The notes below the pieces were generated by a model that searched no databases, was not told the origin of the DNA, and was given only the letters and a program-made list of their open reading frames with translations. A program made the translations under genes and the position numbers. From contig NZ_PZJP01000005.1 of NCBI RefSeq assembly GCF_003206645.1, positions 177,227 through 228,833 of the forward strand: a DNA stretch of 51,607 bases, written 5' to 3'. Source of the stretch: Salinicola aestuarinus (lineage in GTDB: Bacteria; Pseudomonadota; Gammaproteobacteria; Pseudomonadales; Halomonadaceae). Shown one piece after another: positions 18,260-29,615 of this stretch (within the stretch, counting starts at the first letter, position 1; every line of letters begins with the position of its first letter).

Positions 18260-19089
18260 TGCCGTCAGCGTCGGCGGCAGAGCGCCAGGGGAGCGGTGCG
18301 CCCTTCGGACCCGAGGCGTCCCCGGGGCTCTATTTCGCTTCTCTGGGCAGCGGCAGCAAAGGCAATGCCACGCTGGTCAGCGACGGCGAGACGCTGGTGC
18401 TGGTGGACTGCGGGTTTCGCCTGCGCGACGCCGAGCGTCGTCTGGCGGCGCTCGGCGTGCATCCGCGTCAGCTGTCGGCGATTCTTGTCACCCACGAGCA
18501 CAGCGACCACATCACCGGCGTCGGACCGATGGCCCGGCGCTATGCCATTCCGGTTCATCTCAGCGCCGGTAGCTGGTTCAGCGGTCGACTGGGCGCGCTG
18601 GACGCGTACACGCTGATCACGCCGCAGGCGCGCTTTGCCATCGGCGGTCTCGAGATCGACCCGGTCACCGTGCCCCACGATGCCCGCGAGCCGATCCAGT
18701 TCCGCTTTCGGGCGCACGATCGCCATGTCGGTGTGCTGACCGATCTTGGCCACCCCACGGCGCACGTGATCGAGGCGTTTCGCGGTTGCGACGCGCTCTT
18801 TCTCGAGTGCAATCACGATCCGCGAATGCTCGCCGAGGGACCCTATCCTGCGCATCTCAAACGCCGGGTCGCGGGTCGCTGGGGGCATCTTGCCAACGCG
18901 CAGGCGGCAGCGCTGCTCCAGCATCTCGGGCTCGACCGGCTTCAGCGGATTGTCTGTTCGCACCTCTCGGAGCAGAATAATCATCCCGATCTGGCTCGCG
19001 AGGCGCTCATGCCGCTGCTCGATGGCGATGCCTCTCGGCTGATGATCTCGGCACAGAACCAGGGAACCGACTGGCAGCGGGTCGCCTGA
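18259..19089 (+). CDS. Metallo-beta-lactamase-fold hydrolase (WalJ/YycJ-like)
   Basis: 276 residues. [12 protein letters not shown] near residue 29 and VDCGF near 50 match the YycJ/WalJ exonuclease-like group. The metal motif HEHSDH is at 79-84, and further ligands lie near LECNHD and [10 protein letters not shown]. The Pseudomonas equivalent (PA1012) sits in the same place between bamC and purC. Likely a phosphodiesterase or nuclease; the substrate is unknown. The start overlaps the bamC stop (TGATG). Confidence 0.87.
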   Translation: MPSASAAERQGSGAPFGPEASPGLYFASLGSGSKGNATLVSDGETLVLVDCGFRLRDAERRLAALGVHPRQLSAILVTHEHSDHITGVGPMARRYAIPVHLSAGSWFSGRLGALDAYTLITPQARFAIGGLEIDPVTVPHDAREPIQFRFRAHDRHVGVLTDLGHPTAHVIEAFRGCDALFLECNHDPRMLAEGPYPAHLKRRVAGRWGHLANAQAAALLQHLGLDRLQRIVCSHLSEQNNHPDLAREALMPLLDGDASRLMISAQNQGTDWQRVA

Positions 19090-19196
19090 GCGGTCTCGGC
19101 CGTCACCTGCCTGCGGTATCCGATATTTCCACCCTCATCAAGAATCAGGCGCCCGTCTTCTCCATCGATTCACGGGCGCGACGCGGAGACAGCTGC

Positions 19197-19910
19197 ATGC
19201 AAAAACGCGATCTTCTCTATGCCGGCAAGGCCAAGTCGGTCTATCTGAGCGACGACCCGCAGCGGCTGGTGCTGCACTTCCGCGACGACACCAGCGCCTT
19301 CGACGGCAAGAAGAAGGAGGCGCTCGAGCGTAAGGGGCTGGTCAACAACCGCTTCAATGCCTTCGTCATGGACAAGTTGACCCAGGCGGGCATCCCGACG
19401 CACTTCGAGACATTGCTCTCGGATACCGAGTGCGTGGTGAAGAAGCTCGAAATGATTCCGGTCGAGTGCGTGGTGCGCAACGTGGCAGCGGGCGGCCTGG
19501 TCCGCCGGCTCGGGGTCGAGGAGGGGATCGCGCTGACACCGCCTACCTTCGAACTCTTTCTCAAGAACGACGAGAAGGGCGATCCGATGATCAACGAGTC
19601 GCTCGCCGAGACCTTTGGCTGGGCGACTCCCGAGCAGCTGGCGACGATGAAGTCGCTCACCTTTCGCGTCAACGACGTGCTCAAGCAGCTCTTTCTCGAC
19701 GGCGACATGCTGCTGGTGGACTACAAGCTCGAGTTCGGCGTGTTCGATGGCGAGATCGTGCTCGGCGACGAATTCTCCCCGGATGGCTGCCGGCTATGGG
19801 ACGCCAACACCCGCGAGAAGATGGACAAGGATCGTTTCCGCCAGGGCCTCGGTGGCGTCATCGAAGCCTACGAAGAGGTGGGGCGCCGGATCGGCATGAC
19901 CTTCGACTGA
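19197..19910 (+). CDS. purC: PurC, SAICAR synthase
   Basis: 237 residues, identical in length to E. coli PurC. Recognised by [11 protein letters not shown] at the N-terminus, [28 protein letters not shown] and the LVDYKLEFG...[13 protein letters not shown] active-site region. It ligates aspartate to CAIR in purine synthesis using ATP. It is the last gene of the dapA-bamC-MBL-purC block, with a strong terminator behind it. Confidence 0.97.
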   Translation: MQKRDLLYAGKAKSVYLSDDPQRLVLHFRDDTSAFDGKKKEALERKGLVNNRFNAFVMDKLTQAGIPTHFETLLSDTECVVKKLEMIPVECVVRNVAAGGLVRRLGVEEGIALTPPTFELFLKNDEKGDPMINESLAETFGWATPEQLATMKSLTFRVNDVLKQLFLDGDMLLVDYKLEFGVFDGEIVLGDEFSPDGCRLWDANTREKMDKDRFRQGLGGVIEAYEEVGRRIGMTFD

Positions 19911-19955
19911 GGCGAGCTCGGCGGTAACCACCGCGCCAGTCGCCAGCAAGAAAAA

Positions 19956-19984
19956 AGCCCGACGGTCGCAACCGTCGGGCTTTG
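19956..19984. terminator. Bidirectional intrinsic terminator between purC and the cyclophilin gene
   Basis: 11-bp arms agcccgacggt / accgtcgggct with loop cgca. An A run (19951-19956) lies on the left. The right side reads TTT-G-TCG-TTT. It can serve purC (plus strand) and the convergent cyclophilin gene (minus strand). Confidence 0.88.
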
Positions 19985-20020
19985 TCGTTTCTGGCGTGCC
20001 GAGTGCCAGCGGAGGGCGCT

Positions 20021-20587
20021 TCAGTCGACGCGTTCCGCTCCCTCAATCGTGATCGGTTGGCGGGGGACATTCGCGTGGGGGCCCTGGCGGCCGGTCGGGG
20101 TCTCGGCGATGGCGTCGACGACGTCCATGCCCGAGACCACGTGACCAAAGACGGTGTAGCCCGGGTTGTAGAGATCGCGATAGTTGAGCGCGTCGTTGTC
20201 GACCAGATTGACGAAGAACTGGCTGGTCGCCGAGTCCGGATTGGCCGTGCGTGCCATGGCGATGGTGCCGCGGCGGTTGTCGAGGCCACTCTTCTCGAGC
20301 GGAATCGGCGCGTGAGTCTCCTTTCTCGTCAGCTCGGCGTCCATGCCGCCGCCCTGGATCATGAAGCCGGGCATCACCCGGTGAAACACCGTGCCGGCAT
20401 AGAAACCTTCATCGACGTAGCGCAGGAAGTTGTCGACCGTGGCCGGCGCGGCCTCGGCGTCGAGCGCAACCTCGATGTTCCCCTGGCTTGTCTCGAGGCG
20501 GACATGGGGCGAGGCGTCATCGGCAAGCGCCGGCAGCGACAGCGCCGCGAGCACGGAGAGAGAGAGCAGGATCGTCGGCATTCGCAT
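20021..20587 (-). CDS. ppiA: Periplasmic cyclophilin-type peptidyl-prolyl isomerase
   Basis: 188 residues. A signal peptide of about 22 residues ends PALA-DD. The cyclophilin core shows FHRVMPGFMIQGG (active-site Arg and Phe), then MARTANPDSATSQFFVN and YTVFGHVVSGMDVVD. It catalyses cis-trans proline isomerisation in the periplasm. The symbol reflects the exported E. coli paralogue PpiA; the sequence alone does not exclude another exported cyclophilin. It stands alone. Confidence 0.9.
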   Translation of the reverse strand: MRMPTILLSLSVLAALSLPALADDASPHVRLETSQGNIEVALDAEAAPATVDNFLRYVDEGFYAGTVFHRVMPGFMIQGGGMDAELTRKETHAPIPLEKSGLDNRRGTIAMARTANPDSATSQFFVNLVDNDALNYRDLYNPGYTVFGHVVSGMDVVDAIAETPTGRQGPHANVPRQPITIEGAERVD

Positions 20588-20635
20588 CGAGAAGCTCCAG
20601 AGGATGGGCGAAGAGCGCCAAGCCTAGCCGGATCG

Positions 20636-21430
20636 TCAGGGTGTGACCAGATCCCGGGGCTCGACCGCGAACACCTCGAGCCAGGCGCCCACCTCACTCG
20701 CCACCGCCCGAAAGCGCACGTTGACGTCGCGCAGGCAGACGCCGTAATCGCGCGTCGCCGTCGGATCGCTGGCGTGGTAGGCCGGCCGCGGGTCCTGGGC
20801 CAGCACCTCTTCGATCAACTGGCGCAGCGCGTCACCGTCAGCGCGCTGCGCAAGCTGCACCATCGCCGATTCGGTGAACGCCACCGGCGTCACTGTCGGC
20901 GGCGTCGGCGCGAAGCCGGCGCGGGCATCGCCCCGCGCCTCCGCCCACGGCAGGTAGGGCTTGATGTCGAGAATCGGCGTGGCGTCGCTGAGATCGTGGC
21001 TTCGCAGATGGAGCTTCACCCGACTTCGGTGTCCGGCCAGTCGTGAGCCGGCGATCGGCGTGTCGCTCGGCGTCGGCTTGCGGCTGGTCTCGACGCGCTC
21101 GAGTGTCACCAGGGACAGACCGAGCCGATTGGGGCGATGGGTGGCGCGACTGGCGAAGACACCGATTCGGCGATTGCCGCCCAGTCGCGGCGGGCGGACG
21201 CGAGTCGACCAGCGCTCGGGGCTGCGGTCAAAGACAAACTGCAGCCAGAGATGCTCGAAGTCCTCGAGGCCGGAGACGGCCATCGGATCGTCGTACGCGT
21301 CGGCGAGATAAAGGATTGCCCGAGCCGACGGCGCCAGACCGGGCTGACGCGGGATGCCGAACTTGTCGGGGTAGTCGCTCGCGAGATGACCGATCGTCGA
21401 GAGCGTGAAGCTTGTATCCAGAGAGGGCAT
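20636..21430 (-). CDS. trmO: TrmO (YaeB/TsaA), tRNA t6A37 methyltransferase
   Basis: 264 residues from the chosen start. The N-terminal STIGHLASDYPDKFGIPRQPGL motif and the PPRLGGNRRIGVFASRATHRPNRLGLS block are the defining TrmO sequences. It N6-methylates t6A at position 37 of certain tRNAs using SAM bound by an unusual beta-barrel. An upstream in-frame ATG would add 32 residues not seen in the family, so ATG 21430 is used although its ribosome site is weak. It is divergent from the next gene. Confidence 0.9.
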   Translation of the reverse strand: MPSLDTSFTLSTIGHLASDYPDKFGIPRQPGLAPSARAILYLADAYDDPMAVSGLEDFEHLWLQFVFDRSPERWSTRVRPPRLGGNRRIGVFASRATHRPNRLGLSLVTLERVETSRKPTPSDTPIAGSRLAGHRSRVKLHLRSHDLSDATPILDIKPYLPWAEARGDARAGFAPTPPTVTPVAFTESAMVQLAQRADGDALRQLIEEVLAQDPRPAYHASDPTATRDYGVCLRDVNVRFRAVASEVGAWLEVFAVEPRDLVTP

Positions 21431-21558
21431 GGGAATCGGCGTTCTGGAGGTGAAATTCGGCAACGGTGCCATACTGCAGGGACACGTGAGCCAGGGTGAG
21501 ACGGGCCGTTCATCGTCTCGCATCATACGGACTCACAGATGCCACGGAGAGGTGTTGG

Positions 21559-22119
21559 ATGAGTTTTTTACACGTATATCACGAAGCGGACGGCGATCAG
21601 CCGCTGCTGACCACGCAGGACCCCTACCGCATCTCGCTGGAGATGAGCACCATCGAGGTCTACTTCGACCGGCGTGAATTGACGCCACTGCCCGTGGGTG
21701 CCGATCGACAGGAACTGATGGTCCTGCATCACGATGTCGCTACCGAGGTGCTGCGGCTGAGTGGCCGTGCCCACTGCGATCTGCGGGGCATGAGCCCGCG
21801 TTATCCGGATCTCGAACTGCGGCGTGAGCTGCTGTTCACCGAGTCCGCAGACGACGAGGAGAGCTGGCATCTCTTCCTGCGCGGACAGGCGATCTTCTAT
21901 CTGCACGTGAACAGTCGCGTCTATGTCGTCGGCTGCGACCGTGGCGATCTGATCTCGGTCCCCGCGGGGCTGCCGCACTGGCTCGATATCGGTCCCGAGC
22001 CGGATTTCCTGCTGCTGACGATGAGCAACGCGCTGGCGCAGAATTCGATCGTCACGGCGAGCGAGATCGCCACGCGCTTTCCACGCTTCGAAAAGCTGAT
22101 AGAAGACGCCGCCGCCTGA
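21559..22119 (+). CDS. Acireductone dioxygenase-like cupin lacking most metal ligands
   Basis: 186 residues, about ARD length. The C-terminal half is clearly ARD: FLRGQAIFYLHVNSRVYVVGC followed by RGDLISVPAGLPHWLDIGPEP. In the well-studied Klebsiella enzyme the Ni/Fe ligands are His96, His98, Glu102 and His140. Here the corresponding residues are Ser96, Asp98, Ser102 and His140, so three of four are gone. Classic ARD activity in methionine salvage is therefore doubtful, and no mtn genes are nearby. It may be a structural or regulatory cupin. ATG 21559 has GGAGAGG about 7 nt upstream. Confidence 0.8.
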   Translation: MSFLHVYHEADGDQPLLTTQDPYRISLEMSTIEVYFDRRELTPLPVGADRQELMVLHHDVATEVLRLSGRAHCDLRGMSPRYPDLELRRELLFTESADDEESWHLFLRGQAIFYLHVNSRVYVVGCDRGDLISVPAGLPHWLDIGPEPDFLLLTMSNALAQNSIVTASEIATRFPRFEKLIEDAAA

Positions 22120-22308
22120 CGCCGAATCGCGTCGCAAGACCGCCTGGCTGCCGGAGTCGGCTGGCCCCGTCATGCCTTGTTTAGTGCGTCATCGAGCGCC
22201 AAGATGGCGGCGCGATCGACACCACGCCAGTGATCGAGCCAGAGGCGCATTCTGTGAGTGGGGGTCGGGACCGGCAAGCCAGCCGGCCGAACTGCGAGGA
22301 GAGAGAGC

Positions 22309-22809
22309 ATGATCGAGCGGACGCGTTTTCGAGAAGCCCTGCCGCGCGACGCCGCGGACCAGGCAGAAGTCTTCCACCATGCCGTCATGGAGGGCGCCTC
22401 GTCCCACTACACCCTGGCCCAGCGTGAAGCGTGGGCGGCGGCGCTACCGCGAACCGCCGAGGCGTGGATGGCCCGCCAGGCGCTCTATCCGACGCTGGTG
22501 GCGGAGTGCGACGGTCACTGCGTCGGCTTCTGTGAGCGTGACGCCACGCAGCATCATGTCGAGACACTGTACGTCTGGCCGTCGGTGGCACGTCAGGGTA
22601 TCGGTGCCCGGCTGCTCGCGCTCACGCTGGAGGCGTTTCGCCACGCCGGCGCTCGCGAGGTCTCCATCGAGGCGAGTCTGGTCCTCGCGCCAAGCCTGGA
22701 GAGTCAGGGCTGGGTACGCCAGGGACAGAGCTGGGTGGAACGACACGGTGAGCGCCTCGACCGGGTTCGGTTGCACCAGGCGCTCGATGTCGCCGCGTCG
22801 GCGTCATGA
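22309..22809 (+). CDS. GNAT-family N-acetyltransferase
   Basis: 166 residues. The acetyl-CoA pyrophosphate loop R-Q-G-I-G-A (VARQGIGARLLA, residues about 98-109) is preceded by the usual VETLYVWP strand and followed by the EVSIEAS strand. The substrate is unknown; it may be a small molecule or a protein N-terminus. ATG 22309 is supported by AGGAGA at 22297-22302. It is not evidently in an operon. Confidence 0.85.
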   Translation: MIERTRFREALPRDAADQAEVFHHAVMEGASSHYTLAQREAWAAALPRTAEAWMARQALYPTLVAECDGHCVGFCERDATQHHVETLYVWPSVARQGIGARLLALTLEAFRHAGAREVSIEASLVLAPSLESQGWVRQGQSWVERHGERLDRVRLHQALDVAASAS

Positions 22810-22954
22810 ACGCGAGTTGGAAGCGCCCTTTGTCGGTCCTCATCCGGCGTGGTGACATCGCCGTCGATGACGACTCGAGCCTGCCATCGCGTGCCCAGGA
22901 TGCCGGTCAGGCGCTGTGACGTGTCCATCCTGTCTGGCATGAGCGACGTTCATG

Positions 22955-22983
22955 TTGAGTGCCGAATCGTTCATTAGTATTAA
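22955..22983 (+). promoter_or_regulatory. Candidate sigma70 promoter of the BHMT-like gene
   Basis: TTGAGT (22955-22960), 17 bp, TATTAA (22978-22983), about 60 nt before the ATG and in a locally AT-rich patch. Each box matches the consensus at four of six positions. A small inverted repeat (catta-gtat-taatg) overlaps the -10 box. Confidence 0.4.
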
Positions 22984-23042
22984 TGGCGAAAGGGCTGCCA
23001 GAATGCGTTTCACCGACCCCGACATCGCGAAGGCACTGACTC

Positions 23043-24092
23043 ATGGCAAACGATCTGATCACCCAGCGGCTCGACCAGGGCCCTCTTATCTGCGCCGAAG
23101 GCTTTCTCTTCGAGCTCGAGCGCCGCGGCTATCTCTCGGCCGGTGAGTTCGTGCCCGAGGTGGCGCTACTGCGTCCGGATGCTCTGGAAGCGCTGCATCG
23201 GGATTTCCAGCACGCCGGGTCGGACATCGTGCAGGCGTTCACCTATAACGGCCATCGCGAAAAAATGCGGGTGATCGGCAAAGAGGAGCTGCTGGAGCCC
23301 TTGAACCGCGCCGCACTCAGGATTGCGCGCAAGGTCGCCGACGAGCAGCCGGGTAACCTAGTGGCCGGTAATATCTCCAACAGCAACGTCTGGGATCCCG
23401 AAGATCCGGCATCGCAGCAGAGTGTGCGCGCGATGTTCGACGAGATGGTGCAGTGGGCGGTCGAGGAGGGTGCCGATTTCATCATCGGTGAAACGTTCTA
23501 CTATGCCGGCGAGGCGCAGGCGGCGCTGGAAGCGATCAAGGCGAAGGGGCTGCCCGCTGTCATCACGCTGGCGCCAATGGCCGGAAACGCCATGGTCGAC
23601 GGCCCCGGTATCGTCGAGACCTGCGTCGCCCTCGAGAAAAACGGCGCCAGCGTGGTCGGACTGAACTGCTTCCGGGGACCGGATACCATGCTGCCGTGGA
23701 TTCAGCAGGTCCGGGAGGCGGTCTCCTGTCACGTGGCGGCGCTACCGGTGACCTACCGTACCACCGAGCAGGAGCCAACATTCTTCAACCTCTCCGATAC
23801 GCACCACTGCAGCTGCCCATCGCCGCATGGGCGGCCGTTCCCCACCGCGCTGGATCCGCTGTTCTGCAACCGCTATGAACTCGGTGCCTTCGCTCGCGAG
23901 GTGTATGAAGGCGGGGTCAACTATATCGGTGTCTGTTGCGGCGCCTCGCCGATGCACATACGTGAAGTCGCCATGGCCGTGGGGCGTGAACCGGAAGCCG
24001 CACGCTTTGCCGAGCGCATGGAGAATCACTTCATGTATGGCTCGCATGACCGCCTGCCGAAACACATCGCCGCGCTGGGCGAGAAGGCCTGA
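23043..24092 (+). CDS. Betaine/homocysteine S-methyltransferase-like zinc enzyme
   Basis: 349 residues of the Pfam S-methyl_trans family. The three zinc cysteines are Cys209 (GLNCFRGP) and Cys298/Cys299 (GVCCGASP). The N-terminal CAEGFLFELERRG and FTYNGHREKM lines resemble betaine-homocysteine methyltransferase more than MmuM. The likely reaction is methyl transfer from glycine betaine to homocysteine, giving methionine and dimethylglycine, which would suit a halophile that stores betaine. The methyl donor is inferred. The stop codon lies inside a 42-bp tandem repeat. Confidence 0.82.
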   Translation: MANDLITQRLDQGPLICAEGFLFELERRGYLSAGEFVPEVALLRPDALEALHRDFQHAGSDIVQAFTYNGHREKMRVIGKEELLEPLNRAALRIARKVADEQPGNLVAGNISNSNVWDPEDPASQQSVRAMFDEMVQWAVEEGADFIIGETFYYAGEAQAALEAIKAKGLPAVITLAPMAGNAMVDGPGIVETCVALEKNGASVVGLNCFRGPDTMLPWIQQVREAVSCHVAALPVTYRTTEQEPTFFNLSDTHHCSCPSPHGRPFPTALDPLFCNRYELGAFAREVYEGGVNYIGVCCGASPMHIREVAMAVGREPEAARFAERMENHFMYGSHDRLPKHIAALGEKA

Positions 24093-24166
24093 CGCAGCGT
24101 TCGTCGAGCGCAGAGGCTGGGCGCGAAGGCCTGACGCAGCGTTCGTCGAGCGCAGAGGCTGGGCGC
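24083..24166. repeat. 42-bp perfect tandem duplication over the 3' end of the BHMT-like gene
   Basis: Two 42-base units, 24083-24124 and 24125-24166, begin gaaggcctgacgcagcg. The first contains the last codons and stop of the methyltransferase. Both copies keep the in-frame TGA. The eight bases before the first unit (ctgggcga) nearly continue the period. Likely a recent slippage or duplication event. Confidence 0.92.
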
Positions 24167-24225
24167 AACGGTAGCGCGTCCAGCCGGCCCGAACTTTCCC
24201 TCGTAACCGAATTCCGGTAAAGTCG

Positions 24226-24240
24226 CTTTCATTATGAAAG
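24226..24240. promoter_or_regulatory. Perfect 15-bp palindrome over the HxlR start codon (putative operator)
   Basis: CTTTCAT-T-ATGAAAG, with the regulator's ATG (24234-24236) forming part of the right arm. It is a plausible autorepression site for the HxlR protein encoded immediately downstream. Confidence 0.5.
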
Positions 24241-24809
24241 TAAGCGATGACCCCGAGCTTTGCCCCATCGCGCGTGCCCTGCACTGCGTGGGTGACAGCT
24301 GGACGCTATTGATTCTGCGTGATGCCTTTCAGGGCGCCACGCGCTTCGATACGTTTCAGCGTGATCTGGGCATCGCCTCCAACATGCTGACGCGGCGTCT
24401 CGAGCGCATGGTCGCCAACGGCCTGCTCGAGAAATTCCGCTATCAGGATCGGCCGGCGCGCTTCGAGTACCGATTGACGCTGGCGGGCCGGGAGCTGCTC
24501 CCGGTTCTCCTCACGCTCTATCGCTGGGGCGAGCTGCATCGCCCGATCTCCCAGCAGGGGCTCCAACTGGTTGACCGCGATACCCGGGCGCCTATTGCGC
24601 CGGTCGTTGTCGACGCCCGGTCCGGCGACGCGCTGACGCTGTCGCGTCTCACGCTATGCCCGGGGCCGGACGCCACGCCAGCCATGCATCGACGCGCCGA
24701 GCGCATGCAATCGATGCGCGCGCACACCACCCCGAATTCCGCCGAGACCGACGCGGCCGCCCCTGCCGAGGGCGCCGACGCGGCCAGGCGCACGATCAAC
24801 GACCGATAA
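24234..24809 (+). CDS. HxlR-family winged-helix transcriptional regulator
   Basis: 191 residues. The HxlR domain fills about 5-105: Cys10 followed by PIARALHCVGDSWTLLILRDAF, then the recognition helix region GIASNMLTRRLERMV and the wing RFEYRLTLAGRELLPVL. Many HxlR proteins sense electrophiles or oxidants through the N-terminal Cys. An 80-residue Ala/Thr-rich tail is longer than usual for the family. It is followed 10 nt later by a fabF-type gene and then a convergent SDR, which are possible targets. Confidence 0.88.
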   Translation: MKVSDDPELCPIARALHCVGDSWTLLILRDAFQGATRFDTFQRDLGIASNMLTRRLERMVANGLLEKFRYQDRPARFEYRLTLAGRELLPVLLTLYRWGELHRPISQQGLQLVDRDTRAPIAPVVVDARSGDALTLSRLTLCPGPDATPAMHRRAERMQSMRAHTTPNSAETDAAAPAEGADAARRTINDR

Positions 24810-24819
24810 GGACACCGTC

Positions 24820-26082
24820 ATGCGACGCATCGTAGTGACCGGAATGGGCATTCTCTCGCCGCTGGGCTGCAGTCTCGAAACCGTCTGGCAGCGGCTGCTG
24901 GCCGGCACCTCTGGCCTGCGGCAGCTGCCTGCCGAAACCGTCGAGGGGCTCGCCGTCGGCGTCGGCGGTCCGGTGCCATCGATCGAGGAGGACAGCACCG
25001 GTTTCGATCTCGACGGCACCATCGACCCGAAGGAGCGGCGCAAGATGGACCGCTTCATTCAGATGGCCGTGGTGGCTGCCGAGCAGGCGCTCACCCAGGC
25101 CGACTGGTTCCCCGAGAGCGACGCCGACAAGGAGCGCACCGCCACGGTCATTGGCTCCGGGATCGGCGGCTTTCCGGCCATCGCCGACGCCGTGCGCACG
25201 GTCGACAGCCGCGGCCCGCGCCGCCTGTCCCCCTTCACGATTCCGTCGTTTCTGGCCAACCTGGCCTGCGGCCACGTGTCGATCCGCCACGGTCTCAAGG
25301 GGCCGCTGGGCGCGCCGGTGACCGCCTGCGCTGCCGGTCTGCAGGCGATCGGCGACGCCGCGCGCATGATTCACGCCGGCGAAGCGGACGTTGCCGTCTG
25401 CGGCGGTAGCGAAGCGTGTATCGATCGCGTCAGCCTCGGCGGCTTTGCCGCTGCAAAAGCGCTCTCCTCGCACTACAACGACACGCCGGAAGCCGCCTCG
25501 CGCCCCTTCGATCAGGGTCGCGACGGTTTCGTGATGGGCGAGGGCGCGGGACTGCTGGTGATCGAGACCCTCGAGCACGCACTGGCCCGCGGTGCCAAGC
25601 CGATCGCGGAAATCGTCGGTTACGGCACCAGCTCGGACGCTTATCACCTCACCGCCGGACCGGAAAACGGTGAGGGTGCGGCTCGCGCGATGCAGGTCGC
25701 CCTGCGTCAGGCGAATCTGGCACCCACGGATATCGGCCATCTCAACGCCCACGCCACCTCGACGCCAGTCGGCGATCGCGGCGAACTCGCCGCTGTGCGT
25801 CGGGTCTTTGGCGATCACCGCCCGGCAATCAGTGCCACCAAGGCGGCCACCGGCCATCTTCTGGGCGCCGCCGGCGGGGTCGAATCAATCTTCACGCTGC
25901 TCGCCCTGCGCGATCAGATCGCCCCGGTGACGCGCAACCTCGACGACCCGGACCCGATGGCTGCCGACATGGACATCGTCCGCGGCGAATCCCGCGAGAT
26001 GCCGATGGAGCATGCCATCTGCAACGGCTTCGGCTTCGGTGGGGTGAACGCGAGCGTCATCTTCAAGCGCTACGCCGGCTGA
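24820..26082 (+). CDS. Beta-ketoacyl-ACP synthase II (FabF type)
   Basis: 420 residues. The Cys-His-His triad is Cys170 (VTACAAG), His311 (NAHATSTPVGD) and His346 (KAATGHLLGAAG), with Lys341 preserved. It elongates acyl-ACP with malonyl-ACP. The primary fabF is usually beside acpP and fabG; here it instead follows an HxlR regulator by 10 nt, so it may be a secondary, regulated copy. A FabF-like synthase for a special lipid is an alternative. An intrinsic terminator follows. Confidence 0.9.
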   Translation: MRRIVVTGMGILSPLGCSLETVWQRLLAGTSGLRQLPAETVEGLAVGVGGPVPSIEEDSTGFDLDGTIDPKERRKMDRFIQMAVVAAEQALTQADWFPESDADKERTATVIGSGIGGFPAIADAVRTVDSRGPRRLSPFTIPSFLANLACGHVSIRHGLKGPLGAPVTACAAGLQAIGDAARMIHAGEADVAVCGGSEACIDRVSLGGFAAAKALSSHYNDTPEAASRPFDQGRDGFVMGEGAGLLVIETLEHALARGAKPIAEIVGYGTSSDAYHLTAGPENGEGAARAMQVALRQANLAPTDIGHLNAHATSTPVGDRGELAAVRRVFGDHRPAISATKAATGHLLGAAGGVESIFTLLALRDQIAPVTRNLDDPDPMAADMDIVRGESREMPMEHAICNGFGFGGVNASVIFKRYAG

Positions 26083-26120
26083 CACGGGCCGCGCGCCACA
26101 GCATTGGTGATGCGCAACGC

Positions 26121-26153
26121 AAAACGCCAGCGACGACCGTCGCTGGCGTTTTT
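26121..26153. terminator. Intrinsic terminator between convergent fabF-type and SDR genes
   Basis: aaaacgccagcgacg (26121-26135) pairs with cgtcgctggcgtttt (26138-26152) and is followed by further T residues. It is symmetric enough to work for both strands. Confidence 0.9.
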
Positions 26154-26203
26154 GTGATGACAGCCTACGGTACGGGCCGTTTTTGCCGCGTGACGCTTTG
26201 GCG

Positions 26204-26998
26204 TCAGGCCATCGTATCGACGATGCCGCCCTCGACCCGCATGGCTGCGCCGGTGGTGGCGCTGGCCTGCTCGGAGGCGAGATAGACGCTGAGGTTGGCC
26301 ACCTCGTCGACCTCGGCCACGCGCTGGATGATCGACGACGGCCGGTTGTCCTTGACGAAGTTGGCCTCCGCCTCGGCTTCGCTCACCCCCTGCTGCCGGG
26401 CGATCCCGGCGATCATGTTGCCGACCCCTTCTGACTTGGTCGGCCCCGGCAGCACCGCGTTGACCGTCACCTGTGTGCCGGCGAGCACCTTGGCGAGACC
26501 GCGGGAGATCGACTGCACCGCGCTCTTGGTCATGCCGTAGTGCACCATCTCGGCGGGGATGTTGAGGGCCGATTCGCTGGAGAGGAACTGTATCCGGCCC
26601 CAGTCGCGCTGCTTCATGCCCTGGGCGTAGTGGCGTGACAGCCGCACCGCGCTCATCACGTTGACGTCGAAGAACTGCTGCCACTCCTCGTCGGGAATCT
26701 CGAAGAAGTCCTTCGGCCCGAAGATCCCCACGTTGTTGATCAGGATGTCGCAGTCGGGCTTGGCCTGAATCAGTGCGCTGCAGCCCTCGGCCGTGCCGAG
26801 ATCCGCAGCGACGCCGTCGGCGGTCGCCCCGGGCACCGCTTCCTTGAGCGTGGCGATCGCGTCGTCGACACGCGCCTGGGTACGTCCGGTGAGGGTGACG
26901 GCGGCGCCGGCGCCGGCGAGCCCCCGGGCGATGGCGAGGCCGATGCCGGCGGTGGAGCCGGTGACAATGGCGGTCTTGCCGGTAAGGTCGATCTTCAT
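26204..26998 (-). CDS. Short-chain dehydrogenase/reductase
   Basis: 264 residues. The Rossmann motif TGSTAGIG is at 13-20 and NNVG at 88-91. The catalytic Ser is in FLSSESA near 140, with Tyr154 and Lys158 (YGMTK). A classical NAD(P)-dependent oxidoreductase; the substrate is unknown. GGGAG lies just upstream of ATG 26998, and longer N-terminal sequence is not SDR-like. It is convergent with the fabF-type gene, from which a terminator separates it. Confidence 0.9.
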   Translation of the reverse strand: MKIDLTGKTAIVTGSTAGIGLAIARGLAGAGAAVTLTGRTQARVDDAIATLKEAVPGATADGVAADLGTAEGCSALIQAKPDCDILINNVGIFGPKDFFEIPDEEWQQFFDVNVMSAVRLSRHYAQGMKQRDWGRIQFLSSESALNIPAEMVHYGMTKSAVQSISRGLAKVLAGTQVTVNAVLPGPTKSEGVGNMIAGIARQQGVSEAEAEANFVKDNRPSSIIQRVAEVDEVANLSVYLASEQASATTGAAMRVEGGIVDTMA

Positions 26999-27252
26999 GC
27001 GGGTACTCCCTGATCGGATAGCGGTTCGCGCCGCCGGGAACGGATGACGCCGAGACTCAGCCGGCGCGAGCCATCCGTCGGCGGCGGTGAATGTCGGTGG
27101 TCGCCCATGACATCGGGGCGGCAGGGCGTGACGACAACCCGTTTTCACGAATAAGGTAGACGATCGCCAGGTGGCCGGGCGTGGGCGCTTTTCGCAACTC
27201 CCCGTCCCATCGCTGAAAGTCGATGCGTCGCCCGGTCCCTATACTCGTTTGA

Positions 27253-29614
<2,362 letters not shown>

Positions 29615-29615
<1 letters not shown>

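Noticed and set aside
27165..27185. GG-N10-GC match (TGGCCGGGCGTGGGC) upstream of astC resembling a sigma54 promoter, as in E. coli ast
   Set aside because: Beyond the two dinucleotides it does not match the consensus and lies in GC-rich DNA where such spacing is expected by chance.
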